Positions 1 to 8,963 of a stretch of DNA of 64,000 bases are shown piece by piece. The stretch comes from Haloferacaceae archaeon B1-Br10_E2g22 (GTDB taxonomy: Archaea > Halobacteriota > Halobacteria > Halobacteriales > Haloferacaceae): positions 1-64,000 of the forward strand of contig LKML01000002.1 of the NCBI GenBank assembly GCA_001563795.1, in the 5' to 3' direction. Made by a program: the position numbers and the translations under genes. The notes under the pieces are model-generated. The model saw nothing but the letters and a program-made list of their open reading frames with translations, ran no database searches and had not been told where the DNA came from. Numbering within the stretch: position 1 is the first letter of the stretch; every line of letters begins with the position of its first letter.

Positions 1-183
1 CCTGCAGCGCCCATACCAGATTTTACGGGACATAATCGCCAGACGGCGAAGCGTATGCTGCCCGAGATGTCGCAAGGTGTTTGCTTTCGTTCGATGGGCA
101 ACCAGGTGAGTAGTTGGATAGCAGTTCCATGCCGAGACGATTTCGTAGCAGTCTCATAGATCGTTCACCAGTACTGAACTACT

Positions 184-399
184 GTGTCGCTGGGGAGTCG
201 CGGCTCAACGGAATCGATAGATTCCGTGATCCGCACCGACGATAGTTCGCTACTCCGCCAGCAGCTCGTAGTCAAAAAGCTCGAGAACCGGCTGCTGCGA
301 CGCCAGATGACCGCAAAACAAGAGGAGATCGAACAGCTTGAGGCTCGCCTCAAGCAGTACGAAAACCCAAACACACTTGCTCCTGGACGTACTCAATAA
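184..399 (+). pseudogene. IS66-type transposase N-terminal coiled-coil fragment
   Basis: Translation ...LENRLLRRQMTAKQEEIEQLEARLKQYENPNT resembles the N-terminal coiled coil plus YENPHTP motif of haloarchaeal IS66-like transposases; the ORF ends right after the motif. Confidence 0.5.
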
Positions 400-499
400 A
401 CGTCTGATATGAGTCACTATCTGTTCCACCAATTGTCCGGAAGAAACTCGTATCAACGATGAGTACAGTCGGGAACGGAGATGGGTGTTCCTCACTCAT
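350..499 (-). pseudogene. Truncated PIN-domain (VapC-like) toxin N-terminus
   Basis: Minus-strand reading from ATG at 499: MSEEHPSPFPTVLIVDTSFFRTIGGTDSDSYQTFIEYVQEQVCLGFRTA*. 'VLIVDTSFF' looks like the first PIN acidic motif; it stops after 49 aa where the IS66-like sequence begins. Confidence 0.5.
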
Positions 500-565
500 C
501 GGCGCGCTGATATGGCCCCTGCTCGAGTGCCCGGTCGTGAACGTCCACGTCGAATGAAACCTGGT

Positions 566-781
566 TCAGCGTTGGATCGTCTCAGCGTGTTCACGAATCG
601 TCTCGCGGTCGTCGTCGGCAACCGTAAGCGACAACGTCGATGGCTCGGGCGGCTCGTCGTGTTTAGTAGGCACTGAGTCGACGGCCTCTCCTAGTGTCTC
701 GGTGCCGCCGTGGGTCTCAATGATCGTCTCGATCCGGTCGAGTTCTGCACGGAGATGCTCGTGTGTCGTTGCGTAGCTCAT
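566..781 (-). CDS. Small antitoxin-like protein upstream of the truncated PIN toxin
   Basis: 71 aa acidic ORF (MSYATTHEHLRAELDRIETIIETHGG...), same strand and directly upstream of the PIN fragment, as in a VapB-VapC arrangement. Confidence 0.5.
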   Translation of the reverse strand: MSYATTHEHLRAELDRIETIIETHGGTETLGEAVDSVPTKHDEPPEPSTLSLTVADDDRETIREHAETIQR

Positions 782-893
782 AGCAGTTCGTCCCGGTCGA
801 CGGGCAGTTAGGGCACGTGCTGCGGAATCAAATAAAAACTCTCAGCCAAGAGTATTTATACTAGTACGCAGCCAACCCCGCCAAGAAGTTACA

Positions 894-2237
894 ATGGGAT
901 TTCGGAACGCACAGCAGTCGAACGACAAAACCGACACAGCGACTCGGTTGACGGCCCATTCGCCGACCACGGAGTCGGCGGCTGAGCAGTCGATACCAGC
1001 ACCGGCCCAGATGGGGCAGGTGTGGCCCTCAATCGAGCGCGCTGAACAGCACTTCGGGATGGAGATTCCGAATGAGTCGACGCTCCAGCGGCTCGAAGAC
1101 CACGAACGAGCGTACGGACGCGACACCCACCAGTGGATCGCCGAAGGGATGCCCGTCGATATTACCGGCAGCCTCCGCGATATGGAGGCGTTTCGTGAGC
1201 GGCAGGCCGAACGCCCGCCGGAAGTGCCGACGAATATCGAACGGCAAAACCGGCGGTCAGTGCTGCGCAGTGAGAAGGCCGCCACGGAGACAGAACCGGC
1301 TGGCGAGAGTGGCGTTCCCGAACCAGTTCGGGATGTACTCTCCTCTCGTGGCCAGTCGCTTGATCCCTCGTTTCAGCGCGCGATGGAGGATCGAATGGGT
1401 GATTCCTTTGGCGATGTTCGGATTCATACCGGACCATCGGCCACAGAAGCCTGTGAGTCAATCAACGCGCGAGCGTTTACTGTCGGCAACCATATTGCGT
1501 TCAATCAGAGTGAGTATGATCCGGAGTCGCCGGAAGGCCAGCACGTGCTAGCGCACGAATTGGCGCACGTCCGGCAGCAAACTGAGGGTGCAGTCTCGAT
1601 GCTCCCACAGAAGGATATGGAACTTGAGGTCGACCCTGATCCCGCGCTCGAGCGCGAAGCCGAAGAGGCAGCCCAGCAGGCGATGGCCGAGGGTCCGGTC
1701 GTCGTCAATCGGATGGACTGTGAGATGCAGATTCAACGCATGCCGGATGTCGAGCTGCTTGCGGACGCTCGTCAGGAGGCATCTGACCGGTTCGGATCGA
1801 CAGACCAAGCAAATGTCTCTACAGATCCGGAAGCACTCGCCAAGGAGGTCGAACAGCTGAAAGAAGGCCAACAAAAGATGATGGAGGCACTTACTGAGGC
1901 CCAACCAGGAGCTGCCTCAGACGGCGACTGGGTTGAAGCAGCCACCAAAGGCGCACTCGGCTCACTTGCGGGAGCCGGAGCTGGTGCCGCTTTCGGTGCG
2001 GCTGCAGGCTCAGTTGTCCCCGTAGTTGGAACCGCTACCGGAGCCGCAGTTGGCGCAGCCGTTTCCGGGTTCGCAAGCGATGTGACCAAAGAAACGGTCG
2101 AAGTGCTCGCTGATAACCGACCAGAAGGGAAAGGCGTCGAACTTGAGCGGATGTACGAAGATATCCGCGAGATGTATAACGAATTGAAGGATGAAGGTAT
2201 TGGGCATGGTGGTCACCATGCTTCAATTGAGTGGTGA
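894..2237 (+). CDS. DUF4157 (eCIS core domain) protein with zincin motif and Gly/Ala-rich hydrophobic C-terminal region
   Basis: 447 aa; FQRAMEDRMGDSFGDVRIHTGPSATEACESINARAFTVGNHIAFNQSEYDPESPEGQHVLAHELAHVRQQ is a canonical DUF4157 core including HELAH. C-terminal GALGSLAGAGAGAAFGAAAGSVVPVVGTATGAAVGAAVSG resembles a membrane-active hairpin. Confidence 0.9.
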   Translation: MGFRNAQQSNDKTDTATRLTAHSPTTESAAEQSIPAPAQMGQVWPSIERAEQHFGMEIPNESTLQRLEDHERAYGRDTHQWIAEGMPVDITGSLRDMEAFRERQAERPPEVPTNIERQNRRSVLRSEKAATETEPAGESGVPEPVRDVLSSRGQSLDPSFQRAMEDRMGDSFGDVRIHTGPSATEACESINARAFTVGNHIAFNQSEYDPESPEGQHVLAHELAHVRQQTEGAVSMLPQKDMELEVDPDPALEREAEEAAQQAMAEGPVVVNRMDCEMQIQRMPDVELLADARQEASDRFGSTDQANVSTDPEALAKEVEQLKEGQQKMMEALTEAQPGAASDGDWVEAATKGALGSLAGAGAGAAFGAAAGSVVPVVGTATGAAVGAAVSGFASDVTKETVEVLADNRPEGKGVELERMYEDIREMYNELKDEGIGHGGHHASIEW

Positions 2238-2242
2238 TTTAA

Positions 2243-3199
2243 ATGAAAGCAACTATCAAAAAGGAAACAGATGGAGCTTTCGGCGTCGAAGTTATTGATA
2301 ATAATGGTGGAGAACACCGAATCGCCGTTGGATACGGTGGCGAAATAAAAGCTCACCAATGCGAAGCATACGCTGACGATCCAAGCAATCGAACGGACGA
2401 GGAAAACGAGCACAACAACCAGGCTCGTCGCTTTACTCGGTTCTACGTGTACCGAGAACGCGGATACGATACTGTCGACCATATTGAGAACCCGGATTAC
2501 GTCGACACCGTGCGTCAGGCCATTCTATCACTGTCCAACGAGGAGTTCACACGGTTCTTTGGGCCGCTGTATCAACAACTTCAGAGCCACCACGAGGATG
2601 TCGACCAACTGGTTGATCTCCCAACCGGTGTCCAGAAACCTGATGCCGTCGTCTACAAACTCGACACCTACCTCGGAGCCGATATCGAGGGGAGTGATCT
2701 GACTGATCAGGTGTGTGCGTTGGCGGACGCGCATGGGTTGGATTTTGAGGAGGGACGAACTCCAAAGAGTGGTGCTGCAGTCACGAAAGACGACAGAGAG
2801 GCGTGGGCCGACCTGGGAGAGCACCTGATTGATCTCACAGCACCTACAGAGCTTGATTTCGAACTGAGCGCGACGTCGGGAATACACGTTGGGTTCCCAA
2901 ATGCCCGTGGCGAACACGAGGTCGACTGGGCCGACCAACCACTCGACAGAGAACCTGACGCCCGGATAGAACTCATGCCAGTAGATCCTGGAACGCTCGA
3001 CGCCTTCAGAGAATACCTCGATCACCATCTCCGGTGTCAGATCCGGGATTGCTTTGTGGGTATGGGGCTAACACCGCCAGAACCGTACCGAGTTGTCGGC
3101 TTCGGGAAGTTCATTTACGCACGTCGATACGATTATTACGATCTATATCCACAGTTGCATCTCCGCGATGGCGATCATCGCGCTACCATCAGTTCATAG
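2243..3199 (+). CDS. Hypothetical protein, candidate partner of the DUF4157 protein
   Basis: 318 aa acidic ORF starting 5 nt after the DUF4157 stop; no family recognised. Confidence 0.75.
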   Translation: MKATIKKETDGAFGVEVIDNNGGEHRIAVGYGGEIKAHQCEAYADDPSNRTDEENEHNNQARRFTRFYVYRERGYDTVDHIENPDYVDTVRQAILSLSNEEFTRFFGPLYQQLQSHHEDVDQLVDLPTGVQKPDAVVYKLDTYLGADIEGSDLTDQVCALADAHGLDFEEGRTPKSGAAVTKDDREAWADLGEHLIDLTAPTELDFELSATSGIHVGFPNARGEHEVDWADQPLDREPDARIELMPVDPGTLDAFREYLDHHLRCQIRDCFVGMGLTPPEPYRVVGFGKFIYARRYDYYDLYPQLHLRDGDHRATISS

Positions 3200-3205
3200 A
3201 CAACT

Positions 3206-3835
3206 GTGCGAACTTCTCGAACACCAAAACCAGACACAAATTGTACACAACTCTCGAAATCCATGCTTGCGGTCGACCCTGATCCGGTGCTTGAACGCGA
3301 AGCCGAAGAGACTGCCCAGCGAGTAATGGAAGGTGGCGAGTTAGGCATCCAGCGTTTGGCAGATACCGAGGTACACGTTCAACGGGCAGGTCTCGGGAGC
3401 CATACCCATCAAGATGTGACGTGGTCACCCGGCAGCCGTCCAGATCAGCCTCAGCAACCGGTGCAATCGGATCAAGAAACAATCGAGGTTGAGGTGGGTA
3501 AAATCGAAGCTGACCCAGAGACGCTGGCCGAGGAAGTCCAGCAAATCAAAGCCGACCAGCAGTTAGTGATGGACACACTGACTGAAGCCAAACCAGGTGC
3601 GGCGAGTACGCCTGGTATCGACGATCTCGCCAAAACTGCAGCTAAAGGCGCGAGTGGATCACTTGCGAGTGCTGGTGTCGGTGCTGTTGCTGGCATGGCG
3701 AGTGACCTCACCAAGGTGGGTGTCGACTACGCTGCTGATCGGATTACTGGCAACGCCCAGCAGTTAGATCAGATGTACAGCGAGATGAATAGAATGTGCA
3801 AAGAAATGAAAGAAAGGGCTCTGGTGAATCGCTAG
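3206..3835 (+). pseudogene. Orphan C-terminal cassette paralogous to the C-terminal half of the DUF4157 protein, truncated by an IS
   Basis: MLAVDPDPVLEREAEETAQRVMEGG...DPETLAEEVQQIKADQQLVMDTLTEAKPGAAS...GASGSLASAGVGAVAGMASDLTK aligns with LEVDPDPALEREAEEAAQQAMAEG...DPEALAKEVEQLKEGQQKMMEALTEAQPGAAS...GALGSLAGAGAGAAFG...SDVTK of ORF 894-2237. No HELAH core; the last codons lie in the IS end. Confidence 0.8.
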
Positions 3836-4724
3836 ACTGCGTCGAGTTTATCCGTCAAAACTAGGAAGACGAAGCGGGAAATTGGCGATGCTCTATGTCG
3901 AAAATCTCCCGCTTCACGAGCAAAGCAGTTACGTTGGCTAAAAATGTTATTGGTGGCCGAGGCTTCGCCGACTACGCACTTGTGTCGCTCCACTGTCTAC
4001 GGATTTACCTCGGTGAATCCTACCAAAACGCACTCGACCTGCTAAGCGAGATGCCGCATATTTTGGCCGAGATCGGCCTCGAAGAGGGCGATCTCCCTGA
4101 TCACTCGACGCTTGTTAAGGAGTTTGATAGGTTTCAGATGAAGGTTTGGCGAGTACTGCTCCGACTCTCGTCGGAGATGCACGATCTTTCTGGTCGTGCT
4201 GCCATCGACGCCACGTTTTTCGACCGCGAAAACGCAAGCAAGCACTACTGCAGACGCATAAATTATCGCGTTCAGACACTCAAAACAACTGCTCTCGTCG
4301 ATACTCGTTCTCAAGCCATCCTTGAGGTTCACTGTACGACCGAGAAACGTCACGACACCCACCTCGGCTGGCAACTCGCCTGCCGCAACGCAGGCGAGTT
4401 GCGCAGCCTCGCTGCGGACAAAGGCTACGATTGGCAGCAGTTACGCGATAACCTGTGGGAAGAGGGCGTGAGACCGCTCATCAAGCACCGTGAGTTTCGC
4501 CCCATCGATCACGCGCACAACGCACGGATCAATGAGGCTCTCTACGGCCAAAGAGCACTGTCTGAGACCGTTTTCTCAGTGATCAAGCGCACGCTCGGCG
4601 ACGCCGTGCGTGCGCGAAGTTGGTACTGCGAGTTCCGTGAAATCGTTCTAATGTGTGCGGTCTATAACATCAAGCGTGCTGTGAGCTAGGCAAATCAAAC
4701 GCCGTATGGTGATTCACCACGGCC
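3817..4724 (+). mobile_element. IS5-type insertion sequence
   Basis: Imperfect terminal inverted repeats: left ggctctggtgaatcgc (3817-) and right ...gtgattcaccacggcc (to 4724; reverse complement ggccgtggtgaatcac), enclosing a transposase ORF. No clear target duplication seen. Confidence 0.7.
3895..4689 (+). CDS. IS5 family transposase
   Basis: 264 aa; AAIDATFFDRENASKHY, LVDTRSQAILEVHCTTEKRHDTH, LAADKGYDWQQLRD, ALSETVFSVIKRTLGDAVRARSWYCEFREIVLMCAVYNIKRA match haloarchaeal IS5-group DDE transposases. Confidence 0.85.
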   Translation: MSKISRFTSKAVTLAKNVIGGRGFADYALVSLHCLRIYLGESYQNALDLLSEMPHILAEIGLEEGDLPDHSTLVKEFDRFQMKVWRVLLRLSSEMHDLSGRAAIDATFFDRENASKHYCRRINYRVQTLKTTALVDTRSQAILEVHCTTEKRHDTHLGWQLACRNAGELRSLAADKGYDWQQLRDNLWEEGVRPLIKHREFRPIDHAHNARINEALYGQRALSETVFSVIKRTLGDAVRARSWYCEFREIVLMCAVYNIKRAVS

Positions 4725-5107
4725 TAATATTGTGATGCTGTTCTGTAGTCTCGAGGGTTCGCGTTTTGTATTGGATTCTGATAAGTATTACAAAGGTCAG
4801 ATAGCTACCAGAAGCCAACACCGCACCGAGTCGTCCTCACTGTATCGACAGCCCAACTCAACTCCAGCCTGTTCGAGATGCCAACAGAGGTCGGTATAGC
4901 GTTTTGCGTTGGTCGAACGCCCAGAGACGAGCAGTTGTAGGCGAATCCACGATTGAAGACTACGGCGAGGTCGGCCACGCACTTGGTAACTACACAGTCT
5001 CGAATCATCACCGACCAGTCAAACAGACGCTTTGAGCGCGAAGCTGGTCTTAGATACACTCGAATCATAGGCTAAAAACAGGGTAAATGCTGTCTGTTCC
5101 AGTACAA

Positions 5108-5542
5108 TCAGGTATACCAGAGTGCCCAGAGAATCAATACGCCCTGAATCGGGAGTCTACCCCAGCGAACCAACTCGGAGGGGTCGCCTCCGCCAGGCAT
5201 TCCTTCAATGACGACACCGTGAGTTGCCATATAGATATTTGCTGGGAAGATAGCAATGAGTAAAACGACTGTCGCCCACGCTGCGTGCTGTCGACTTCGA
5301 GGTATCAAGAGCCCCAACCCGACCGCAATTTCGGCGAGCCCAGACAGATAGACAAGTGCGAGGGGTGCTGGAAAGAACGGTGGAATAATCTGAACGTACA
5401 GTTCCGGGACGATGAAATGTAACACACCTGCGATGATAAACGCCGAACCCAGTACATACAACAAGGGCGGTTTGAGCCGACCCAGGACGCCAGTCATTGT
5501 CGACGGATACTTCTCAGAGAAGTGAAACAGTTTCGTTCTCAT
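5108..5542 (-). CDS. DoxX family membrane protein
   Basis: Likely start at internal Met (MRTKLFHFSEKY...); four hydrophobic segments with VLHFIVPELY, LSGLAEIAVGLGLLIPRSR, FPANIYMA typical of DoxX. Confidence 0.75.
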   Translation of the reverse strand: MRTKLFHFSEKYPSTMTGVLGRLKPPLLYVLGSAFIIAGVLHFIVPELYVQIIPPFFPAPLALVYLSGLAEIAVGLGLLIPRSRQHAAWATVVLLIAIFPANIYMATHGVVIEGMPGGGDPSELVRWGRLPIQGVLILWALWYT

Positions 5543-5772
5543 GCTAAATGAGTAGGATTGTGCCTTCAGAGCGCCTCCTAAAATTACTCCCAGCAACTCA
5601 ATCAATACATTGCTGGTTGCCCAACCCAGAGTAACTCCGAATGCCAAGTAGCCAGCACCGTCGGTCTCGAGTGTTTGTTGATTACAAAATGGCAATCACC
5701 TACGTAGACAGGCTGGTACACTGGGGCAACGTTCAGTTTGTAGTTGGCTAGCCGTAGCCGGCTCGAGCCCTC

Positions 5773-7008
5773 TCAGTCGAGCGTAGTTGGCTGTTTTGAG
5801 CTGGGAAGTTCGGCCCGGATGACACCTACCAACAACACGCCCGCGATCGCAGAACCTGCGCCAAGAAACAGCCAACTCACCCGGTAGCCGAAACCGTCGG
5901 CCAGGCGTCCAAACACAGGCGGTGCAACCAGTGCCCCGGTAATAAGTGCGAGCTGGCTGCCCGCAGTCGCAGCACCCATCTCGTCTGCTGGGACGAGCGT
6001 CGCCATACAGGAATAGTAGATGCCGGTATTTCCGAGAACGAAGAATCCGAGCGCAGAGAATGCAATCGCGCTGGCGAGCGGCGTGTTGCTCATCGAGACC
6101 ACGACAAACAGACTGGCACTGGCAAACGTCTGGGCGATGAGTATCATGGTGATTCGGAGCCGTGGCTCTCCTGGAAGCACGTCGGCGAGCCATCCCGTCA
6201 GCACGCGGCCCACACTGCCGAACAGTTGGACGAGCGCGAAGACGTAGCCACCGAACACTACGCTCGCACCGACAGACTCCTCAATATAGAGGATTGTGTA
6301 CCCTGTCGTCGTGAACAGTGCCGCGCCGAGAAAAAAGCCCGCCGCACTCAGCATGTAATAAGGGGTGTTCGAGGCCAGCCGACGAAAGTTCGGAACTGTA
6401 CCGCTGCTGCCATCGGCTTCGCCGTCATAGAGAACGAAAAACGCAAATGCAACGACGACAGCGAGGACAGCGGCGAGAAGAAAGCCTGCCTGCCAGGAAA
6501 TTACCGTGGCGAGCCCAGTCACAAGCAACGCACTGATACCACTGCCGGCAGTGACGCCGACCTGTTTGATGCCGATTGCGGTGTTCTGTCGACTGAGGTC
6601 GATGCTGTCGAAAACCGCCTTGTTCGTTCCCGGAATGGCCGTCCCGTAGGCGGAACCGAGAACGAACACGGCACAGAGCAGGAGTGCGTACGACGGGGCT
6701 CCAGCAACGAGCAAGACCCCGACTGCAAGCCCAAGCAGCCCTAAAAAGAGTGTTCGGTGTTCGCCATACCGATCCGTTGCAGCCCCCAGCGGCAAAAGAA
6801 AGACCGCATACCCGAGCGTGAGGCCAGTAACAACGACTCCAACCTCAAACCGACTGAGTCCGAAGGCGTCCCGAAAAAACGGTGTGGCGGCGAACACCGC
6901 GTAGTAACAGATGCTGGCCGAGATCTGCCACAGTGTAATAACCGACACTGTCCGCCAGTAGGAACGATCGAGAAACTGAGAGTGTTGTAAGTCCATCACC
7001 GAGACCAT
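5773..7008 (-). CDS. MFS transporter
   Basis: 411 aa, about 12 hydrophobic segments, LPLGAATDRYGEHRT motif A-like loop. Confidence 0.85.
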   Translation of the reverse strand: MVSVMDLQHSQFLDRSYWRTVSVITLWQISASICYYAVFAATPFFRDAFGLSRFEVGVVVTGLTLGYAVFLLPLGAATDRYGEHRTLFLGLLGLAVGVLLVAGAPSYALLLCAVFVLGSAYGTAIPGTNKAVFDSIDLSRQNTAIGIKQVGVTAGSGISALLVTGLATVISWQAGFLLAAVLAVVVAFAFFVLYDGEADGSSGTVPNFRRLASNTPYYMLSAAGFFLGAALFTTTGYTILYIEESVGASVVFGGYVFALVQLFGSVGRVLTGWLADVLPGEPRLRITMILIAQTFASASLFVVVSMSNTPLASAIAFSALGFFVLGNTGIYYSCMATLVPADEMGAATAGSQLALITGALVAPPVFGRLADGFGYRVSWLFLGAGSAIAGVLLVGVIRAELPSSKQPTTLD

Positions 7009-7014
7009 AAGTGG

Positions 7015-7389
7015 TCACTCATCGTTCCATTCGCCGCCGACGCGGTTGAGGCCCATCATCGCCTCACCTGGATGTTCAGTGAACACGACTTTCATGTTCT
7101 CGTCTGGAACGTCGTACGTCGTCGAGGCGTGTTTCATAACTGCAAGTGCGAACGCTCGTTTGTGCTCAAACGGCCGTCCGCGCCGGATTTCAGCGTCTAA
7201 GAACAGCAGTGGCCCCTCGAGGGCCCGCCCAAGATGGAGGTCAGCCGGCTTGCGGTCACGGATCGTGACGGCGACGTGGCTTTCGGTTGTTTTCATTTCG
7301 GCCGTATACAGCTCTGTGACGGTATTTGCAAACGAAGTTTTCTCCGCAGCCGACAGCGACAGCGTCGTATCGAACTGCAGTAGTGGCAT
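7015..7389 (-). CDS. Tautomerase family protein (4-OT/MIF-like)
   Basis: Start at 7389 gives MPLLQFDTTLSLSAAEKTSFANTVTELY...; Pro directly after Met as in tautomerases. Confidence 0.65.
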   Translation of the reverse strand: MPLLQFDTTLSLSAAEKTSFANTVTELYTAEMKTTESHVAVTIRDRKPADLHLGRALEGPLLFLDAEIRRGRPFEHKRAFALAVMKHASTTYDVPDENMKVVFTEHPGEAMMGLNRVGGEWNDE

Positions 7390-7664
7390 GGTACGTCTCG
7401 GCTTGTATCTGTCTTGTATCTTCGGGGATCTACTGGCGGTAGTAGGGGGTGATGCTGTGGGGATATCTTTCGGATTCCCATCAGCCAAGAGCAGTTTCTC
7501 TTAGAATAATTTTGTGCGCGGTGTTTATTTTACAATAGGTGTATTTTAGAGAATATAGTTTTAATATTTAACACATATTTTCGCTTTTAGTATCTTTTGT
7601 ACCCTCATTTCTGAGTTAGATTTATGATTGTGCATACACCTTTCTTGTGTGTAGGTTAACATCA

Positions 7665-8939
7665 ATGCCTGAAATTGCATTCGAAGTTGACGTTGATAGT
7701 CCTCCAAGCGAGCAGCCGGATGCCAAACCGTTCAACCGATGGCACCCGGATATTCCGGCAGTGGCAGAAGCCGACCCTGGAGAAACGATGCGTCTGGAAG
7801 CCCTCGATTGGACCGGAGGGCAGATCAAAGACGATGATAATGCGAATGATGTCCGAGATGTGGATCTCACCCAAGTCCATTATTTAGCAGGCCCAGTGCA
7901 TGTAAACGGTGCAGACCCTGGTGACCTTCTCAAAGTAGAGTTCCTCGATATGGGTCCACTCAATGATCGTTCAGAGTTTGGGTTCACAGGCACCTTTTCG
8001 CAACAAAACGGTGGTGGATTCCTTACAGACCACTTCCCGAACGCTACGAAATCGATCTGGAACCTCGAGGGCTATACAGTCTCGTCTCGACATATTCCGG
8101 ATGTTCGCTACGAAGGAAAAATTCACCCCGGCCTTGCAGGCTGTGCGCCGAGCCAAGAACTCCTCGAGGAGTGGAACAAGCGTGAACAAGCGTTAATCGA
8201 CAAACACGCAGAAGACCCCGAATCGATACCGAACCATCCAACAGGGAAACAACAACCAGGTGTCGCAAACCCGCCGACTCCAGAGGGCGCGATGATGGGT
8301 GAGATGGATCCAGAGGAAGCCGAAAAAGCCGCCGAAGAGGCTGCTCGGACGGTTCCACCACGCGAACACGGTGGCAACCACGACATCAAAGACCTTTCAG
8401 TAGGGTCTACGGTCTACTTCCCTGTCTACGTTGAGGGTGCGAAGTTTGCACTTGGAGACTTCCATGCTTCACAGGGTGACGGCGAAATCACCTTCTGTGG
8501 AGCGATTGAGATGGCAGGGTACGCTGATGTGAAGTTCGATGTGATCAAAAACGGTATGGAAAAACATGGCGTCGACCATCCGATCTTCGAGCCAGGTCAC
8601 CGAGGACCGGCGTTTGAGGACTACGTTACGTTCTGTGGCTACTCAGTCACCGAAGACGGCGAACAGAGATACATCGATTCGCATACTGCCTACCGACGTG
8701 CCTCACTACAGGCAATCGATTACCTCAAAAAATTCGGCTACACTGGCGAACAAGCCTACCACATTCTCGGAACCGTTCCGGTAGAAGGTAGACAAAGTGG
8801 TGTCGTCGACATTCCCAACGCCTGTTCGACACTCGCCGTTCCGAAAGGAGCCTTCGAGTTTGACATCTCTCCCAGCGGCCTCGGAGACAACAGTACAGAC
8901 CGCGGTAATGTCTGTGTGACTGATAATCCGCTGTCGTAA
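7665..8939 (+). CDS. fmdA: Formamidase / acetamidase
   Basis: MPEIAFEVDVDSPPSEQPDAKPFNRWHPDIPAVAEADPGETMRLEALDWTGGQI...VHYLAGPVHVNGADPGDLLKVE...HPGLAGCAPSQELL is the FmdA signature. Confidence 0.9.
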   Translation: MPEIAFEVDVDSPPSEQPDAKPFNRWHPDIPAVAEADPGETMRLEALDWTGGQIKDDDNANDVRDVDLTQVHYLAGPVHVNGADPGDLLKVEFLDMGPLNDRSEFGFTGTFSQQNGGGFLTDHFPNATKSIWNLEGYTVSSRHIPDVRYEGKIHPGLAGCAPSQELLEEWNKREQALIDKHAEDPESIPNHPTGKQQPGVANPPTPEGAMMGEMDPEEAEKAAEEAARTVPPREHGGNHDIKDLSVGSTVYFPVYVEGAKFALGDFHASQGDGEITFCGAIEMAGYADVKFDVIKNGMEKHGVDHPIFEPGHRGPAFEDYVTFCGYSVTEDGEQRYIDSHTAYRRASLQAIDYLKKFGYTGEQAYHILGTVPVEGRQSGVVDIPNACSTLAVPKGAFEFDISPSGLGDNSTDRGNVCVTDNPLS

Positions 8940-8963
8940 CTCTCTCAATACCCTTAGTTATCG

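Noticed and set aside
4797-5068. Two overlapping minus-strand ORFs in the gap after the IS5 element
   Set aside because: No recognisable family, atypical composition, and plus-strand frames also show protein-like stretches broken by stops; probably a decayed remnant but I could not identify of what.
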